From: CBDAPX01 sp965198725
GTDB taxonomy: Bacteria > Pseudomonadota > Alphaproteobacteria > Rhodobacterales > Rhodobacteraceae
DNA: 64,000 nt
Direction: 5' to 3'
Assembly: GCA_965198725.1 (NCBI GenBank)
Contig: CBDAPX010000001.1
Location: forward strand, 1,612,001 to 1,676,000
The notes beneath the pieces were generated by a model that worked only from the letters and a program-made list of their open reading frames with translations, was not told the DNA's origin and made no database searches. A program made the translations under genes and the position numbers. Positions 17,407-26,156 of this stretch are shown here, one piece after another (positions within the stretch are counted from its first letter, which is position 1; every line of letters begins with the position of its first letter).

Positions 17407-20225
17407 CGCTCGCCTCTGCGTCTTTTGTCATTTAGGTCCGAGATTATTCCTGAAATCTGACCGAGGTTGGGCGGTTTGGCAAATATTCCTTGTACCGCAT
17501 CTCCGGACAGCCGTGGGTCGGCCAAGCGGCGCGACAATGCGGTGACGATCAGGATGGGCAGGTTCGGTGCAGATTTACGGATTGCATCGACAAGGTCCCC
17601 ACCGTTCATTTCAGGCATATTGTAGTCCGAGATGACGGCCGACCATGCGTCCGGGTCCTCGGCGACGGTTTCAACGGCCAGTGCGGGGTCATCCACAATG
17701 GCAACTTCGGCACCCAAACGTTCCAGATAAGTGCCCATCACCTCGGCCACCTGGGAGTCGTCATCAACGATCAGGATCAATTGCCCGCCAAGATCAACAG
17801 ACCGGGCACCGGCGGCTTCATCGACGGAAGGGGCGTCCGCCGTTTGCAGCGGGAAGTAAACCGTGAACGTCGTACCGTGGCCAAGCGCGGTCTGAACAAA
17901 CATCGCTCCGCCACATCCGGTGACCATTGACGCAACCGTCGACAGGCCCAAACCCGTGCCACGATCGCCTTTCGTCGAAAAATAGGCATCGAATATCTGT
18001 CTGACCGTTTGTTCATCCATGCCGCTGCCCGTATCGCTGACGTCCAGCCGGGCATAAGACTTGGACCGATTGATCAATCCGATGTTCGGACGGGCTTTGG
18101 GCAAAGCATCGGCGGGCGCGAGTGCGACACAGATTGTTCCTGTGGCTTTTGGCAATGAATCCTGAGCATTCAGAACGAGGTTCAGGGCGATTTGCGTGAC
18201 CTCGGTCGGGCTCCCAACCATGTTGAGGGTGGATTGCGTGATCGATTTTTTAAGCGTGGTCCTCGCCGACAGCGTGACGGACAACAAGGAAAGGGCCGAT
18301 TGGATCGATGCACGCAGGTCAAATTCGGTGACATCTTGCGTGTCGCGTCCAAGATCCAGCAACCGATTGACCAGGTAAGCCGCTTGGGTTCCAGCGGCGG
18401 AAATGCGGCCTGCATGCTTCTTGGCAGCCTCATTTGATTGCGCGTCATCCGAGATCAAAAGCGCAGAGCCATTGATCGCAGACAGAAGGTTGTTGAAATC
18501 ATGCGCCAGACCGGCGGCCACCTGTGACACCACTTGTTGGCGTCTGGCAACGTGCAATTGTTCGGTCAGTTCGGCGCGGCGGCGTTGGGTTTCCAGCTGT
18601 TCGGTCACGTCCCTTACGATCATGATGATCCCAACACCGGGCACATCACGCAGCGCCACATCATGGGTGCGGCGTGCGCCCTTTGGATGCTGAAAGGCCA
18701 ATTGTGCGCTTGCCTCGCGCCGCGCCGTCAAGGCGGCGTCGATACCTTCCAGAACATCTTTGGCGTTGTCTGCACGATAAAGCCGCAACCAGGGCCGGCC
18801 CAAAAGCTCATAAGCGTTCGCGGTGGCCATCATGTCGTTCAAGCTGGGGTTGGTATAGATGATCCGGCCGGATGCGTCCGCGATCGCGAAGCCATCCGGC
18901 GCGTTTTCCAAAGCGGCCACACGCGCTTGCAACGTCCGTTCTGCTGTTTTCATTGCGGTGATGTTTGTCGTTGAGACAACCAACCCGCCTTCATCGGTCC
19001 GTTGCGCGCGCACCAGGATGGTTCGCCCATCTGGTAATTCGACCTCCTGCTGTCGTCCCTTTTCCGCCAGTTCGGGCAAGTCGAGCGAGGTCAAACTGTT
19101 ATCAAGCATCGTCACGGATTTCGGCATGGTTGCCAAGTATCCAGCCAGATTGTCCGGCGCTTTTGTTCCGGTTTGCCAGTCAAGACCGGGCGCCTTCAGC
19201 ATGTCGCGCAAACTGTCGTTGGCATAAAGGATCTGCAGATCGCGATCCAACAGCAGAAACCCGTCATCCGTATGTGACAGCGCCTCATGCATGCGGCGGA
19301 GATTGGTTTCGCTTTCCTCGCGGGCAAGCACACGCAGCGAGGCATCGGTTTGCGTCGCAACAAGGTAATCCGGGTCGCAATCGCGCCCCATAACTGGAAA
19401 CAGCGTCAGTTCGTTCCAGAACAGGCTGCCATCTTTGCGCCGATTGCGCAGCACAAACGTCCCTGCGGCATTGGCCTTTACGGTTTCTCTGAGGTCTTTG
19501 CGGATCGCGGCGTCCGGGGCTTCTGCGTTCAAAAAGCGGCAGTTCTGGCCAATAGCGTCTGCTGCCGAATAGCCCGTCAGCGCTTCAAACGCCTTGTTGA
19601 CAAAGACCAGTGGTCTTTCCGCATCCCGGGCGTCGGCGATGGCAAATCCAGAGGATGAGCCGTCGATCACCGCGGCCAGAAGCCGGTTGAGGGTTTGTAC
19701 TTCGAACACCGTCAGGCTTTGATTTGCCAAGGTTGCCATACGGGCCAACAGGTTGCGATCCGGAGTTTTGAAACTGGCCTCGTCGCGATGCAAACACAGC
19801 AGTGCGCCCGAGCCTTGTTCTTGTCCCAACTTCAACGGGGCAGAGACAACGCTCTGAAACCCTTGGAACACCGTTTCGGCGGCGCGCGCCCAAATGTCGA
19901 CCGTGCCGATTTCCGCAATGTTACGTGGCTTGGTAAACACGCTTGGGATCTCTGGCATCTCCATGCCGTGTCGCCATGCGGTATGGGTGGACGTCAACGC
20001 TGTAATGCTTGACCCCTTTTGGACGAGCACACATGCGGCATCAGCCTTGACCGCCTGCATGGCCCCTTGTGCCAGTTTGTCCAAGGCGTCTTCGACGGTT
20101 TCGACATTCGACAAAGCGTTTTGCAGGTCGAACAGCGCATTTGTTTCGTCGAGCAGCCGCGCTTCGCGTTGCCTGAGCGATTGCAGTTCGAGGAGTGCCT
20201 CGCGAAGTTGTTCGTCCTGCGACAT
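17403..20225 (-). CDS. Hybrid histidine kinase with GAF, LOV and PAS sensor domains
   Basis: A 940-residue cytoplasmic sensor with no membrane helix. A short coiled coil and GAF domain cover about residues 20-180. A PAS domain at about 185-295 has LOV hallmarks: N210, the flavin-adduct motif GQNCRFLN with C229, N261 and N271 in NRRKDGSLFWN, and Q292. Two more PAS domains follow (about 310-425 and 435-540), then the HisKA H-box with H575 in LAHDFNNL, an ATPase domain (N686, DTGSG 731-735, GTGLGLS 756-762) and a receiver with D867 in SDYNMPEMNG. It is probably a blue-light- and/or redox-responsive kinase. It lies between a FIST gene and a LuxR-type regulator, the order seen for NosP-NahK-type nitric oxide modules. 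Domain calls are secure; LOV photochemistry is inferred. Confidence 0.88.
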   Translation of the reverse strand: MSQDEQLREALLELQSLRQREARLLDETNALFDLQNALSNVETVEDALDKLAQGAMQAVKADAACVLVQKGSSITALTSTHTAWRHGMEMPEIPSVFTKPRNIAEIGTVDIWARAAETVFQGFQSVVSAPLKLGQEQGSGALLCLHRDEASFKTPDRNLLARMATLANQSLTVFEVQTLNRLLAAVIDGSSSGFAIADARDAERPLVFVNKAFEALTGYSAADAIGQNCRFLNAEAPDAAIRKDLRETVKANAAGTFVLRNRRKDGSLFWNELTLFPVMGRDCDPDYLVATQTDASLRVLAREESETNLRRMHEALSHTDDGFLLLDRDLQILYANDSLRDMLKAPGLDWQTGTKAPDNLAGYLATMPKSVTMLDNSLTSLDLPELAEKGRQQEVELPDGRTILVRAQRTDEGGLVVSTTNITAMKTAERTLQARVAALENAPDGFAIADASGRIIYTNPSLNDMMATANAYELLGRPWLRLYRADNAKDVLEGIDAALTARREASAQLAFQHPKGARRTHDVALRDVPGVGIIMIVRDVTEQLETQRRRAELTEQLHVARRQQVVSQVAAGLAHDFNNLLSAINGSALLISDDAQSNEAAKKHAGRISAAGTQAAYLVNRLLDLGRDTQDVTEFDLRASIQSALSLLSVTLSARTTLKKSITQSTLNMVGSPTEVTQIALNLVLNAQDSLPKATGTICVALAPADALPKARPNIGLINRSKSYARLDVSDTGSGMDEQTVRQIFDAYFSTKGDRGTGLGLSTVASMVTGCGGAMFVQTALGHGTTFTVYFPLQTADAPSVDEAAGARSVDLGGQLILIVDDDSQVAEVMGTYLERLGAEVAIVDDPALAVETVAEDPDAWSAVISDYNMPEMNGGDLVDAIRKSAPNLPILIVTALSRRLADPRLSGDAVQGIFAKPPNLGQISGIISDLNDKRRRGER

Positions 20226-20243
20226 GGTTGTCGATCAGTCTGG

Positions 20244-21431
20244 CTACTTTTCCTTGGAAAAGACTAAACACGAGATCATCAGGTTACCATGCCTGTTTCC
20301 GCTGCCGATCATGCTGCCTTGTTCCCCGAAAGAGAAATGCCCGAGGAACGGCGCCTCGTCCAATGCCGTCCGGGTGCCGGTGACCACCGTGTCCAAACGG
20401 TCCTGAATGCTCAGCATACAGCCGCCGCAATAAACCATCAGGGCGCCGACGATTTCGTTGTTCCGCCGGGGGCGGGCCTGTTTGGCGACCCGACCCGCGC
20501 GGTCCGCCAGAGCAGAGGCGGTTCCGCTCATTTGCGTGATCCGTTCGCCGGGCTCCAGATTGGCAAACAGGCTGATCGATCCATCAGGATGGGCCATGGC
20601 GGGATGCGCCAACAGGAATTGCGACACGCCCTGAACTTCGCTGGTCTCGCGTCCCAAGGGCCACAACGTGGCGTCCGACAGGATGTTGGTGTCCTGTGCG
20701 CCTTCATTCGCGGCAATCGCCCCATGGGTCCATTCGGCATAGACATCTTGAGCCGGGCGGTGGTCGATTTCGATCAGGCGCCGTCCCTCGACACGGGTTA
20801 CTGTGCCGCTCGAATCGCTGGGCGCATATCCGTTTTGATAAGCGTAGCTGACAGAGACGGACGGGAACATGACCGACACAACCACGGCATCTTGTCCTGC
20901 GTTTTCGGTGTCAAACACGTACCATTGGCCTGTCACATCATTGTCTGCGGCACTGCCGCCAATGATCGGAACATCTGGGCCAACCGCATCCTGTATACCA
21001 GCGATCACAGCTTCTTCGGCACCCGGTGTTGCCGTGACCCAAACCACGTCCGGAATTTCACCCGGACGGTCGGAAGATGTCAGCGCCTGTCGCGTCGCAG
21101 CGCAAGATTGGGCCCGGGGATCCTTCCCAAGCGCGGCAAAACCGGTGCCATAGTCCCCGTCCGGGTCGCTGATGGTGAAGAGGGATAGGCTGGCTTCTGA
21201 CCTGACCGGGGCACCCGCACCCGTCATCGCGCCAAGGCAGGATGTGGCACCGTGCATTGCGCGACCAAAGTCGCCCCATGCTACCGCCTGCATCTCAGCA
21301 ACCGCGTGTGATGCGTTTGCCAGCAACATGGCATAGTGCGGCACCTGACCGCTGGCCTGAACCTGCGACCGCAGTTCGGCAACCGCGGCTTGGGTGTCAG
21401 ACAAAGTGGAGGAATACGTATTGATGATCAT
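20244..21431 (-). CDS. FIST-domain signal transduction protein, NosP-like
   Basis: A 395-residue soluble protein with FIST-N (about residues 30-220, including PIIGGSAADN) and FIST-C (about 225-380, ending PFLGHFSFGEQG and the conserved VYCGGCM). FIST proteins are ligand sensors that work with co-encoded kinases. In Pseudomonas, Vibrio and other bacteria the FIST protein NosP binds haem and nitric oxide and controls its neighbour kinase. Here it precedes the hybrid kinase by 18 bp, which strongly suggests the same partnership. Whether this member binds haem cannot be told from sequence. Start at 21431 follows AAGGGG at a spacing of about 9 nt. Confidence 0.85.
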   Translation of the reverse strand: MIINTYSSTLSDTQAAVAELRSQVQASGQVPHYAMLLANASHAVAEMQAVAWGDFGRAMHGATSCLGAMTGAGAPVRSEASLSLFTISDPDGDYGTGFAALGKDPRAQSCAATRQALTSSDRPGEIPDVVWVTATPGAEEAVIAGIQDAVGPDVPIIGGSAADNDVTGQWYVFDTENAGQDAVVVSVMFPSVSVSYAYQNGYAPSDSSGTVTRVEGRRLIEIDHRPAQDVYAEWTHGAIAANEGAQDTNILSDATLWPLGRETSEVQGVSQFLLAHPAMAHPDGSISLFANLEPGERITQMSGTASALADRAGRVAKQARPRRNNEIVGALMVYCGGCMLSIQDRLDTVVTGTRTALDEAPFLGHFSFGEQGSMIGSGNRHGNLMISCLVFSKEK

Positions 21432-21518
21432 GGCGTGCTACCCCTTTGGACAGGGCATACAGCGCCAAGCCGTCCGGGCGAGGGGCTATTCTGGATAATC
21501 GACTATACCAAAGGATAG

Positions 21519-21920
21519 TCAGGCGGAGGATGCTTCGCCAATCATGTAGCTGCTGAGGCCGGAATAGGTTTCTGCCCAAGCCGTTTTGGCGGCGTCATCG
21601 AAGTCCGGGCCGATGATCGTTTGCAGCGCGTCGAGCAATGCAGCCCCCACCGCATCGTAATGCGCGGCGGTTGCGCCATAAGACACGTGTCGAACTGCCA
21701 AATCCCGTGCTGCGGGCAGCAAGGTGTCGGGTTCTTCCAAGTGATCGACGATAAAGTTCAGCGTGTCGACAAGCTTGATGCCCTGTTCATCCATATCGTT
21801 TTTGAACAGAGGCTGCGTATCCGGCGCAATCTGGAAAAGGCGGGCATAAAAGCTGCGCGCCAGCTCTTCTCGTTGCACGATGGCTTTCGCCCATGTGGCG
21901 CGGATATGGTCGGTGGTCAT
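21519..21920 (-). CDS. Single-domain haemoglobin (flavohaemoglobin-like globin)
   Basis: A 133-residue globin from ATG 21920 (an upstream start at 21980 would add 20 poor residues). Haem-pocket residues of the Vgb/Hmp type are present: Y25 (B10, in SFYARLF), F39 (CD1), Q46 (E7) and proximal H78 in VRHVSYGATAAHYDAVG. The Tyr/Gln distal pair is the arrangement used for O2 binding and NO dioxygenation. There is no reductase domain, so a separate reductase or a sensor/scavenger role is expected. It precedes the FIST-kinase-regulator genes on the same strand and has an unusual leader that can fold over its ribosome site. Confidence 0.88.
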   Translation of the reverse strand: MTTDHIRATWAKAIVQREELARSFYARLFQIAPDTQPLFKNDMDEQGIKLVDTLNFIVDHLEEPDTLLPAARDLAVRHVSYGATAAHYDAVGAALLDALQTIIGPDFDDAAKTAWAETYSGLSSYMIGEASSA

Positions 21921-21922
21921 TT

Positions 21923-21991
21923 GGCTGCCCCTCGGTGACGCTGGTGCCGATTTATGAAGACACTTGGTGCGCCAAGGCAAGAGGGGCAGCC
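21923..21991 (-). promoter_or_regulatory. Leader stem that can sequester the globin ribosome binding site
   Basis: On the minus strand GGCTGCCCCTC (21991-21981) is perfectly complementary to GAGGGGCAGCC (21933-21923), which contains the Shine-Dalgarno and ends 2 nt before the globin ATG. The 47-nt interval includes a small inner hairpin CTTGG-CGCA-CCAAG. The 11-bp stem would block initiation unless opened. No U-tract follows, so it is not a terminator. Confidence 0.65.
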
Positions 21992-22004
21992 GATTTGATT
22001 TGTG

Positions 22005-23474
22005 TTACTGTGCCGCGCCGTGGCCGGCGCGCCGTCCGAAAACGGTGCCTGATGTCAGGCCCGAACCACCGGGGTAGCCGCCATAAAACACACCACCGAT
22101 CATCTCTCCGCAGGCGAAGAGCCCTTGGATCGGTTGATCCGCGTCGGTCAGAACGCGGCCCGCATCGTCCACTTTCAGACCGCCATAGGTAAAGGTGATC
22201 CCGCCGGTGACCGGATAGGCGCGATACGGGGCTGTGTCGAACTTTTGCGCCCAGTTGGATTTCGCAAGCTCCAGCCCTGTGGTACCTTTGCCATCCAAAG
22301 AGGTCGGGTCAAACGGGGTATCGGTATCAACCGCGTCATTATAGGCCGACAAAGTGGCCATCGCGGCATCCGGATCGACGCCTTCCAGCTTTTGCACCAG
22401 GTCTTCGAGCGTGTCTGCCTCGACAAAGCTGGCATCGTGGAAATGGTATTCCCCGTAGAGCAGGTCAAACACCTTGGCGTCAAAGATTTGCCACGCAAAA
22501 TGCCCCGGTTGTTCCAATACTGCGCGGCCAAACTGGGCGTAGGTGTAGTTGCGAAAGTTGATGCCCTCGTCAACAAACCGATCACCCTTGGCATTCAGCA
22601 TCACACCGAGGAAATAACAGATTTTGCGATAGTTTTTGCGTTCTTTGGGAGGCAGGTCGAGGTTGCCAAAGTCCTTCATGTGCAGGTCCATCGGCGTCGC
22701 ATGACAGCCCTGATAGCTGCCGTATTTCTGTGCGCCCAGATCCCATGCCATGCGCAGCCCGTCGCCGGTGTTGTTCGGCGTACCGCGGACCTTGGCCACT
22801 GACCAGTCCGGCCCGATTTCCGCCGCCCGCATGTCTTCACTGGATTCGAAACCGCCGCAAGCCAGAATAACCGCATCGGCGCGAAGCTCTTCTTCGCCCA
22901 CCTTGACGCCGACGACGGTATTGTCCTCGACAATCAAATCCGTCACGCCCGCGTTGTAGCGGATGGTGCCGCCCATGCGCGTGAACGCGGCGAGTTCCAT
23001 ATCAAATAGGCCGACGCCTTCGTTTTCCGCAGCAAGCGTCAGGCCACCCCAGAAAACGTGCTTGCCATCTTTTTCAAAGCTTTGACGCGCATAGATCGGT
23101 TCATAGGTAACGTCATGCCCCGCAAGCCAGCGCACGGCATCGTAGGATTGACCGACCAGGAACTGTTGCTCTGTCGAAAGGGGGCGACCTTCGTTAAATC
23201 CCAGCAGATCGTCTGAGAATTTCTGTTTCGTGTAACTGCCAAAATCTGTGTTCGGGATACGCGGATCGTCGGGCTGAGCGAGCAGGGGGATCAAATCCTC
23301 GGACGCGTCATAGGCAAACCGCATTGCCCCGGCGGTGTATTTCGTATTGCCGCCCGCCAGTTCGGCATCGGCTTTTTCCAGCATCAAGACCTGGGCCTCT
23401 TTTTCCAGTGCAGCGATTCCTGCGCACATGGCGGCGTTCCCAGATCCAACAACGATAATTTTCTTTTTTGACAT
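22005..23474 (-). CDS. tcuA: FAD-dependent tricarballylate dehydrogenase-like flavoprotein
   Basis: A 489-residue flavoprotein of the fumarate reductase/succinate dehydrogenase family, closest in feel to TcuA, which oxidises tricarballylate to cis-aconitate. The N-terminal FAD motif is VVGSGNAAMCAGIAALEK with NTKYTAGAMRFAYD; the C-terminal ends GGVFYGGYPGGSGLTSGTVFGRRAG. ATG 23474 follows GAGGAG; a start at 23525 would lie across the operator. It is divergent from the GntR gene and shares a 20-bp operator with it. Exact substrate (tricarballylate or a related acid) is inferred from this and the nearby TTT transporter. Confidence 0.8.
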   Translation of the reverse strand: MSKKKIIVVGSGNAAMCAGIAALEKEAQVLMLEKADAELAGGNTKYTAGAMRFAYDASEDLIPLLAQPDDPRIPNTDFGSYTKQKFSDDLLGFNEGRPLSTEQQFLVGQSYDAVRWLAGHDVTYEPIYARQSFEKDGKHVFWGGLTLAAENEGVGLFDMELAAFTRMGGTIRYNAGVTDLIVEDNTVVGVKVGEEELRADAVILACGGFESSEDMRAAEIGPDWSVAKVRGTPNNTGDGLRMAWDLGAQKYGSYQGCHATPMDLHMKDFGNLDLPPKERKNYRKICYFLGVMLNAKGDRFVDEGINFRNYTYAQFGRAVLEQPGHFAWQIFDAKVFDLLYGEYHFHDASFVEADTLEDLVQKLEGVDPDAAMATLSAYNDAVDTDTPFDPTSLDGKGTTGLELAKSNWAQKFDTAPYRAYPVTGGITFTYGGLKVDDAGRVLTDADQPIQGLFACGEMIGGVFYGGYPGGSGLTSGTVFGRRAGHGAAQ

Positions 23475-23498
23475 AGTGAGTCTCCTCGGCTGGACGTC

Positions 23499-23518
23499 TT
23501 GTATCCAATCGGATACAA
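23499..23518. promoter_or_regulatory. GntR operator between tcuA and the regulator
   Basis: TTGTATCC-AATC-GGATACAA, perfect 8-bp arms with a 4-bp centre, 25 bp from the tcuA-like start and 32 bp from the regulator start. FCD-type GntR proteins bind such TGTAT/ATACA dyads. A related site occurs at 26402-26421. Confidence 0.8.
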
Positions 23519-23549
23519 AATGCAAGAGAGAGATTTGAAAGGCTTTAGG

Positions 23550-24185
23550 ATGGCGGAAAAATCGAGTGGGGAAGCAGCCTATGACGCCTTGATGGCATCG
23601 ATCCGCTCTGGCGTATTTGTGCCGGGCAACCGGCTGCGCGAAGAAGAGGTCGCGGAACGCCTGGGGCTGTCCCGCACCCCGGTTCGAGAGGCGCTGCGCC
23701 GGTTAGAGGCGGATGGCATCGTGGAACATCGCCCAAGGATTGGCGCTGTGATCCGCCGTTTGAACCATGGCGAAGTCGTCGAGCTTTACGAGATGCGGCT
23801 TGTTCTGGAACGAACCGCTGCGGAAATGGCGGCCAAGCACGGAACAGTGGCGGAATTTGACACGCTCGAAGATCTTAACCAGTCGATTGCCGATGAACGC
23901 GCCAACCCGGCAACCGCCGCCGCCATCAATCAAGAATTTCACCGTGGTCTTTACCTTGCCTGCCGCAACCGTTTCTTGCTGGAAGCTGCGCGCGCATTGA
24001 ACAACTCGCTGCTGTTGTTGGGACCAACAACTTTTACAGACGAGGTGCGGATCGACGTGGTCGTGCGGGAACATCAGGCCATTGTGGACGCGCTGCGCGA
24101 AGGGGATGTAGAGGCAGCCGGGGTCGCTGCCGAAGTGCATTTGAACACCTCACTGCGGCAGCGGTTAAAGGCGCTGTCGGAATGA
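23550..24185 (+). CDS. GntR-family (FCD) transcriptional regulator
   Basis: From ATG 23550 this is a 211-residue regulator. A winged helix-turn-helix (NRLREEEVAERLGLSRTPVREALRRLE, split at about residues 30-57) is followed by an all-helical FCD effector domain with metal/ligand-type residues (EMRLVLE, ALREGDVEAA, HLNTSLRQR). The ATGs at 23499 and 23520 lie within or next to the operator and are less likely. FCD regulators usually sense organic acids and repress their catabolic genes. Its stop overlaps the AbrB gene start (ATGA). Confidence 0.88.
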   Translation: MAEKSSGEAAYDALMASIRSGVFVPGNRLREEEVAERLGLSRTPVREALRRLEADGIVEHRPRIGAVIRRLNHGEVVELYEMRLVLERTAAEMAAKHGTVAEFDTLEDLNQSIADERANPATAAAINQEFHRGLYLACRNRFLLEAARALNNSLLLLGPTTFTDEVRIDVVVREHQAIVDALREGDVEAAGVAAEVHLNTSLRQRLKALSE

Positions 24186-25210
24186 ACCCGGTTCTGAACG
24201 CATTTGTCGCGGGGGCCTTTGGCGTCGCGGTGTTCAAGCTCCTTGGCCTTCCATTGCCATGGTTGCTGGGCCCGATCACATCATGTTTGTGCGCTGCTTT
24301 GTTGCGCATCCCGATGCGGGGCATCGCGGTCGTAAACGAAGGCATGCGATCGGTGCTTGGGGTTGCCGTCGGCGCAACGCTGACACCGGCTGTGCTCGGC
24401 ACTTTTCCGGCGATGTGGCCCACATTGCTTTTGGTGCCGGTGATGACGATCTGCATTGGCTTAGTGGGATTGCCGTATTTCCGGCGGGTGTGGGGCTATG
24501 ATTTTCCGACGGCCTATTATTCGGCCATGCCCGGCGGGTTGCAGGACATGCTCGTCTTTGGCGAAGAAGCCGGCGGAAACGTCCGGACGCTGTCATTGAT
24601 CCACGCAACCCGTGTTCTGGTGATCGTTGTCACGCTGCCGTTTATCCTAAAGCTGATCTGGGACGCAGATCTCAACAACCCGCCCGGTGTGCCTTTGGCG
24701 ACGGTGCCTTGGTACGAGCTGGCCTTGATGGTCCTGTGCGGCATTGTTGGGTGGAAAGGGGCAAAGCGGCTGGGGATGTTTGGCGCTTCGATCTTGGGGC
24801 CCTTGATCCTGACCGCTTGCATCACGCTGGCCGGTTTGTTGCATAATCGGCCCCCGGCCGAGGTGATCTGGGCTGCGCAATTCTTTATCGGGATGACAAT
24901 CGGAACCAAATACGCCGGGATCACGATGGCCGAGGTGCGGCGGGACCTGACCGCCGGGGTCGGGTATTGCGTCTTACTCATTCTGCTGACGCTGGTTTTT
25001 GTAGAAGGCATCTATCAATTCGGCCTCGCGCCCGGGCGCGAGGCGCTGTTGGCCTTTGCTCCGGGCGGTCAGGCAGAGCTGACCGTTCTAGCGCTTATCG
25101 TCGGGGCCGATGTCGCTTTTGTCGTGGCCCATCATGTGTTGCGTATTTTTGTGGTGATCCTGGGAGCGCCCCTTGTCGTCAGGTTGTTTGATCCCGCACC
25201 TCGGGATTGA
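24182..25210 (+). CDS. AbrB-family membrane protein
   Basis: A 342-residue polytopic membrane protein of the AbrB/YkoY-type family, whose E. coli member was described as a putative regulator of aidB and whose others are thought to transport organic compounds. Two internal repeats of the AbrB duplication are seen: PLPWLLGPITSCLC near residue 20, and later KRLGMFGASILGPLILTA and FAPGGQAELTVLAL. The mark YYSAMPGGLQDMLVFGEEAG is conserved in the family. It is translationally coupled to the GntR gene, suggesting a link to organic acid flux. It overlaps the convergent hydroxyacid dehydrogenase by 32 bp. Confidence 0.8.
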   Translation: MNPVLNAFVAGAFGVAVFKLLGLPLPWLLGPITSCLCAALLRIPMRGIAVVNEGMRSVLGVAVGATLTPAVLGTFPAMWPTLLLVPVMTICIGLVGLPYFRRVWGYDFPTAYYSAMPGGLQDMLVFGEEAGGNVRTLSLIHATRVLVIVVTLPFILKLIWDADLNNPPGVPLATVPWYELALMVLCGIVGWKGAKRLGMFGASILGPLILTACITLAGLLHNRPPAEVIWAAQFFIGMTIGTKYAGITMAEVRRDLTAGVGYCVLLILLTLVFVEGIYQFGLAPGREALLAFAPGGQAELTVLALIVGADVAFVVAHHVLRIFVVILGAPLVVRLFDPAPRD

Positions 25211-26156
25211 TCACGTGGATAGGCGCCCCGTCTGCAAAGGCGTTCACCTGCTCAAAGATGTCGGTGAACTGCAGGTCAAACTCATCCTCTGTCACGTAGC
25301 CCACATGCGGGGTTGCGATTACGTTGGGATGGGTCAGCAAAGGGTTCGCCGTATCGCGCAAGGGCTCTGTATCAAAGACATCGACCGCGGCGTGCAGGCT
25401 GCCCTTGGCGATTTCAGCTTCCAAAACACCGGGCGCAATCAGGCCTGAGCGTGAGGTGTTGACCAACAAGGCGCGGGGTTGCATTGCGGCGAGATCCTCT
25501 GCGGTGATGATGCCGCGCGTTTCGGGTTTGAGGCGCACATGCAATGAGACGATGTCAGAGCTTGCAAAGAAGTCCCCACGGTTTTCCGCCACGGTTTGAC
25601 CATCTGCCACGGCACGGGCACGCCCGGCATCCGAAGCCCACCATTGCACGTTCATCCCAATCGCCTTGGCATACGAGGCAACCGCCCCGGCGATGCGGCC
25701 ATAGCCGTAAAGGCCCAAAGTGCGACCGCGCAAGGTCCGCCCTACGCTCATCTGCCACTCCCCCGCGCGGATCGCAGCGGTTTGTTGTGGGATTTGGCGA
25801 TAGCTCGCAAGGATCAAGGCCAGGGTCATTTCCGCCGCCGCATAAGAGGGCGTGTCGGAATGCATGTTCGAGCACAGCATCACGCCCGTTTCGGTGCAGG
25901 CGGGCACGTCGATATGCGGATAGACGCTGCGTTGTGAGATCAGTTGCAGGTTCGGCAACCGATGCAACAGGTCCGCAGTGATCTTTGTGCGTTCCCGAAA
26001 GAGGACCAAAGCCTCGGCCTCTTGGACGCGCTGGGCCAGTTTGGCGGGGTCCGGTTCGTGATCCGTCCATACCGTGACATCGTGCCCTTCCAGCATTTTG
26101 AAACAGGGCAATGTCCGCAGGGTGTCGAACCAATCATCTAGGATGTGAACTTTCAT
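25179..26156 (-). CDS. D-2-hydroxyacid dehydrogenase
   Basis: A 325-residue NAD-dependent D-isomer-specific 2-hydroxyacid dehydrogenase. The NAD motif is GLYGYGRIAGAVASYAK, and the catalytic trio is R in NTSRSGLI, E in DVFDTEPL and H in TPHVGYV. It reduces 2-keto acids or oxidises D-2-hydroxyacids; the substrate is unknown. Its start overlaps the stop of a 77-residue protein by ATGA, and the pair lies behind a site resembling the GntR operator. It ends inside the convergent AbrB gene. Confidence 0.88.
   Translation of the reverse strand: MKVHILDDWFDTLRTLPCFKMLEGHDVTVWTDHEPDPAKLAQRVQEAEALVLFRERTKITADLLHRLPNLQLISQRSVYPHIDVPACTETGVMLCSNMHSDTPSYAAAEMTLALILASYRQIPQQTAAIRAGEWQMSVGRTLRGRTLGLYGYGRIAGAVASYAKAIGMNVQWWASDAGRARAVADGQTVAENRGDFFASSDIVSLHVRLKPETRGIITAEDLAAMQPRALLVNTSRSGLIAPGVLEAEIAKGSLHAAVDVFDTEPLRDTANPLLTHPNVIATPHVGYVTEDEFDLQFTDIFEQVNAFADGAPIHVINPEVRDQTT

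Noticed and set aside
21923..21991. Terminator for the tcuA-like gene
   Set aside because: 47-nt loop, no U-tract, and the right arm contains the globin ribosome site.
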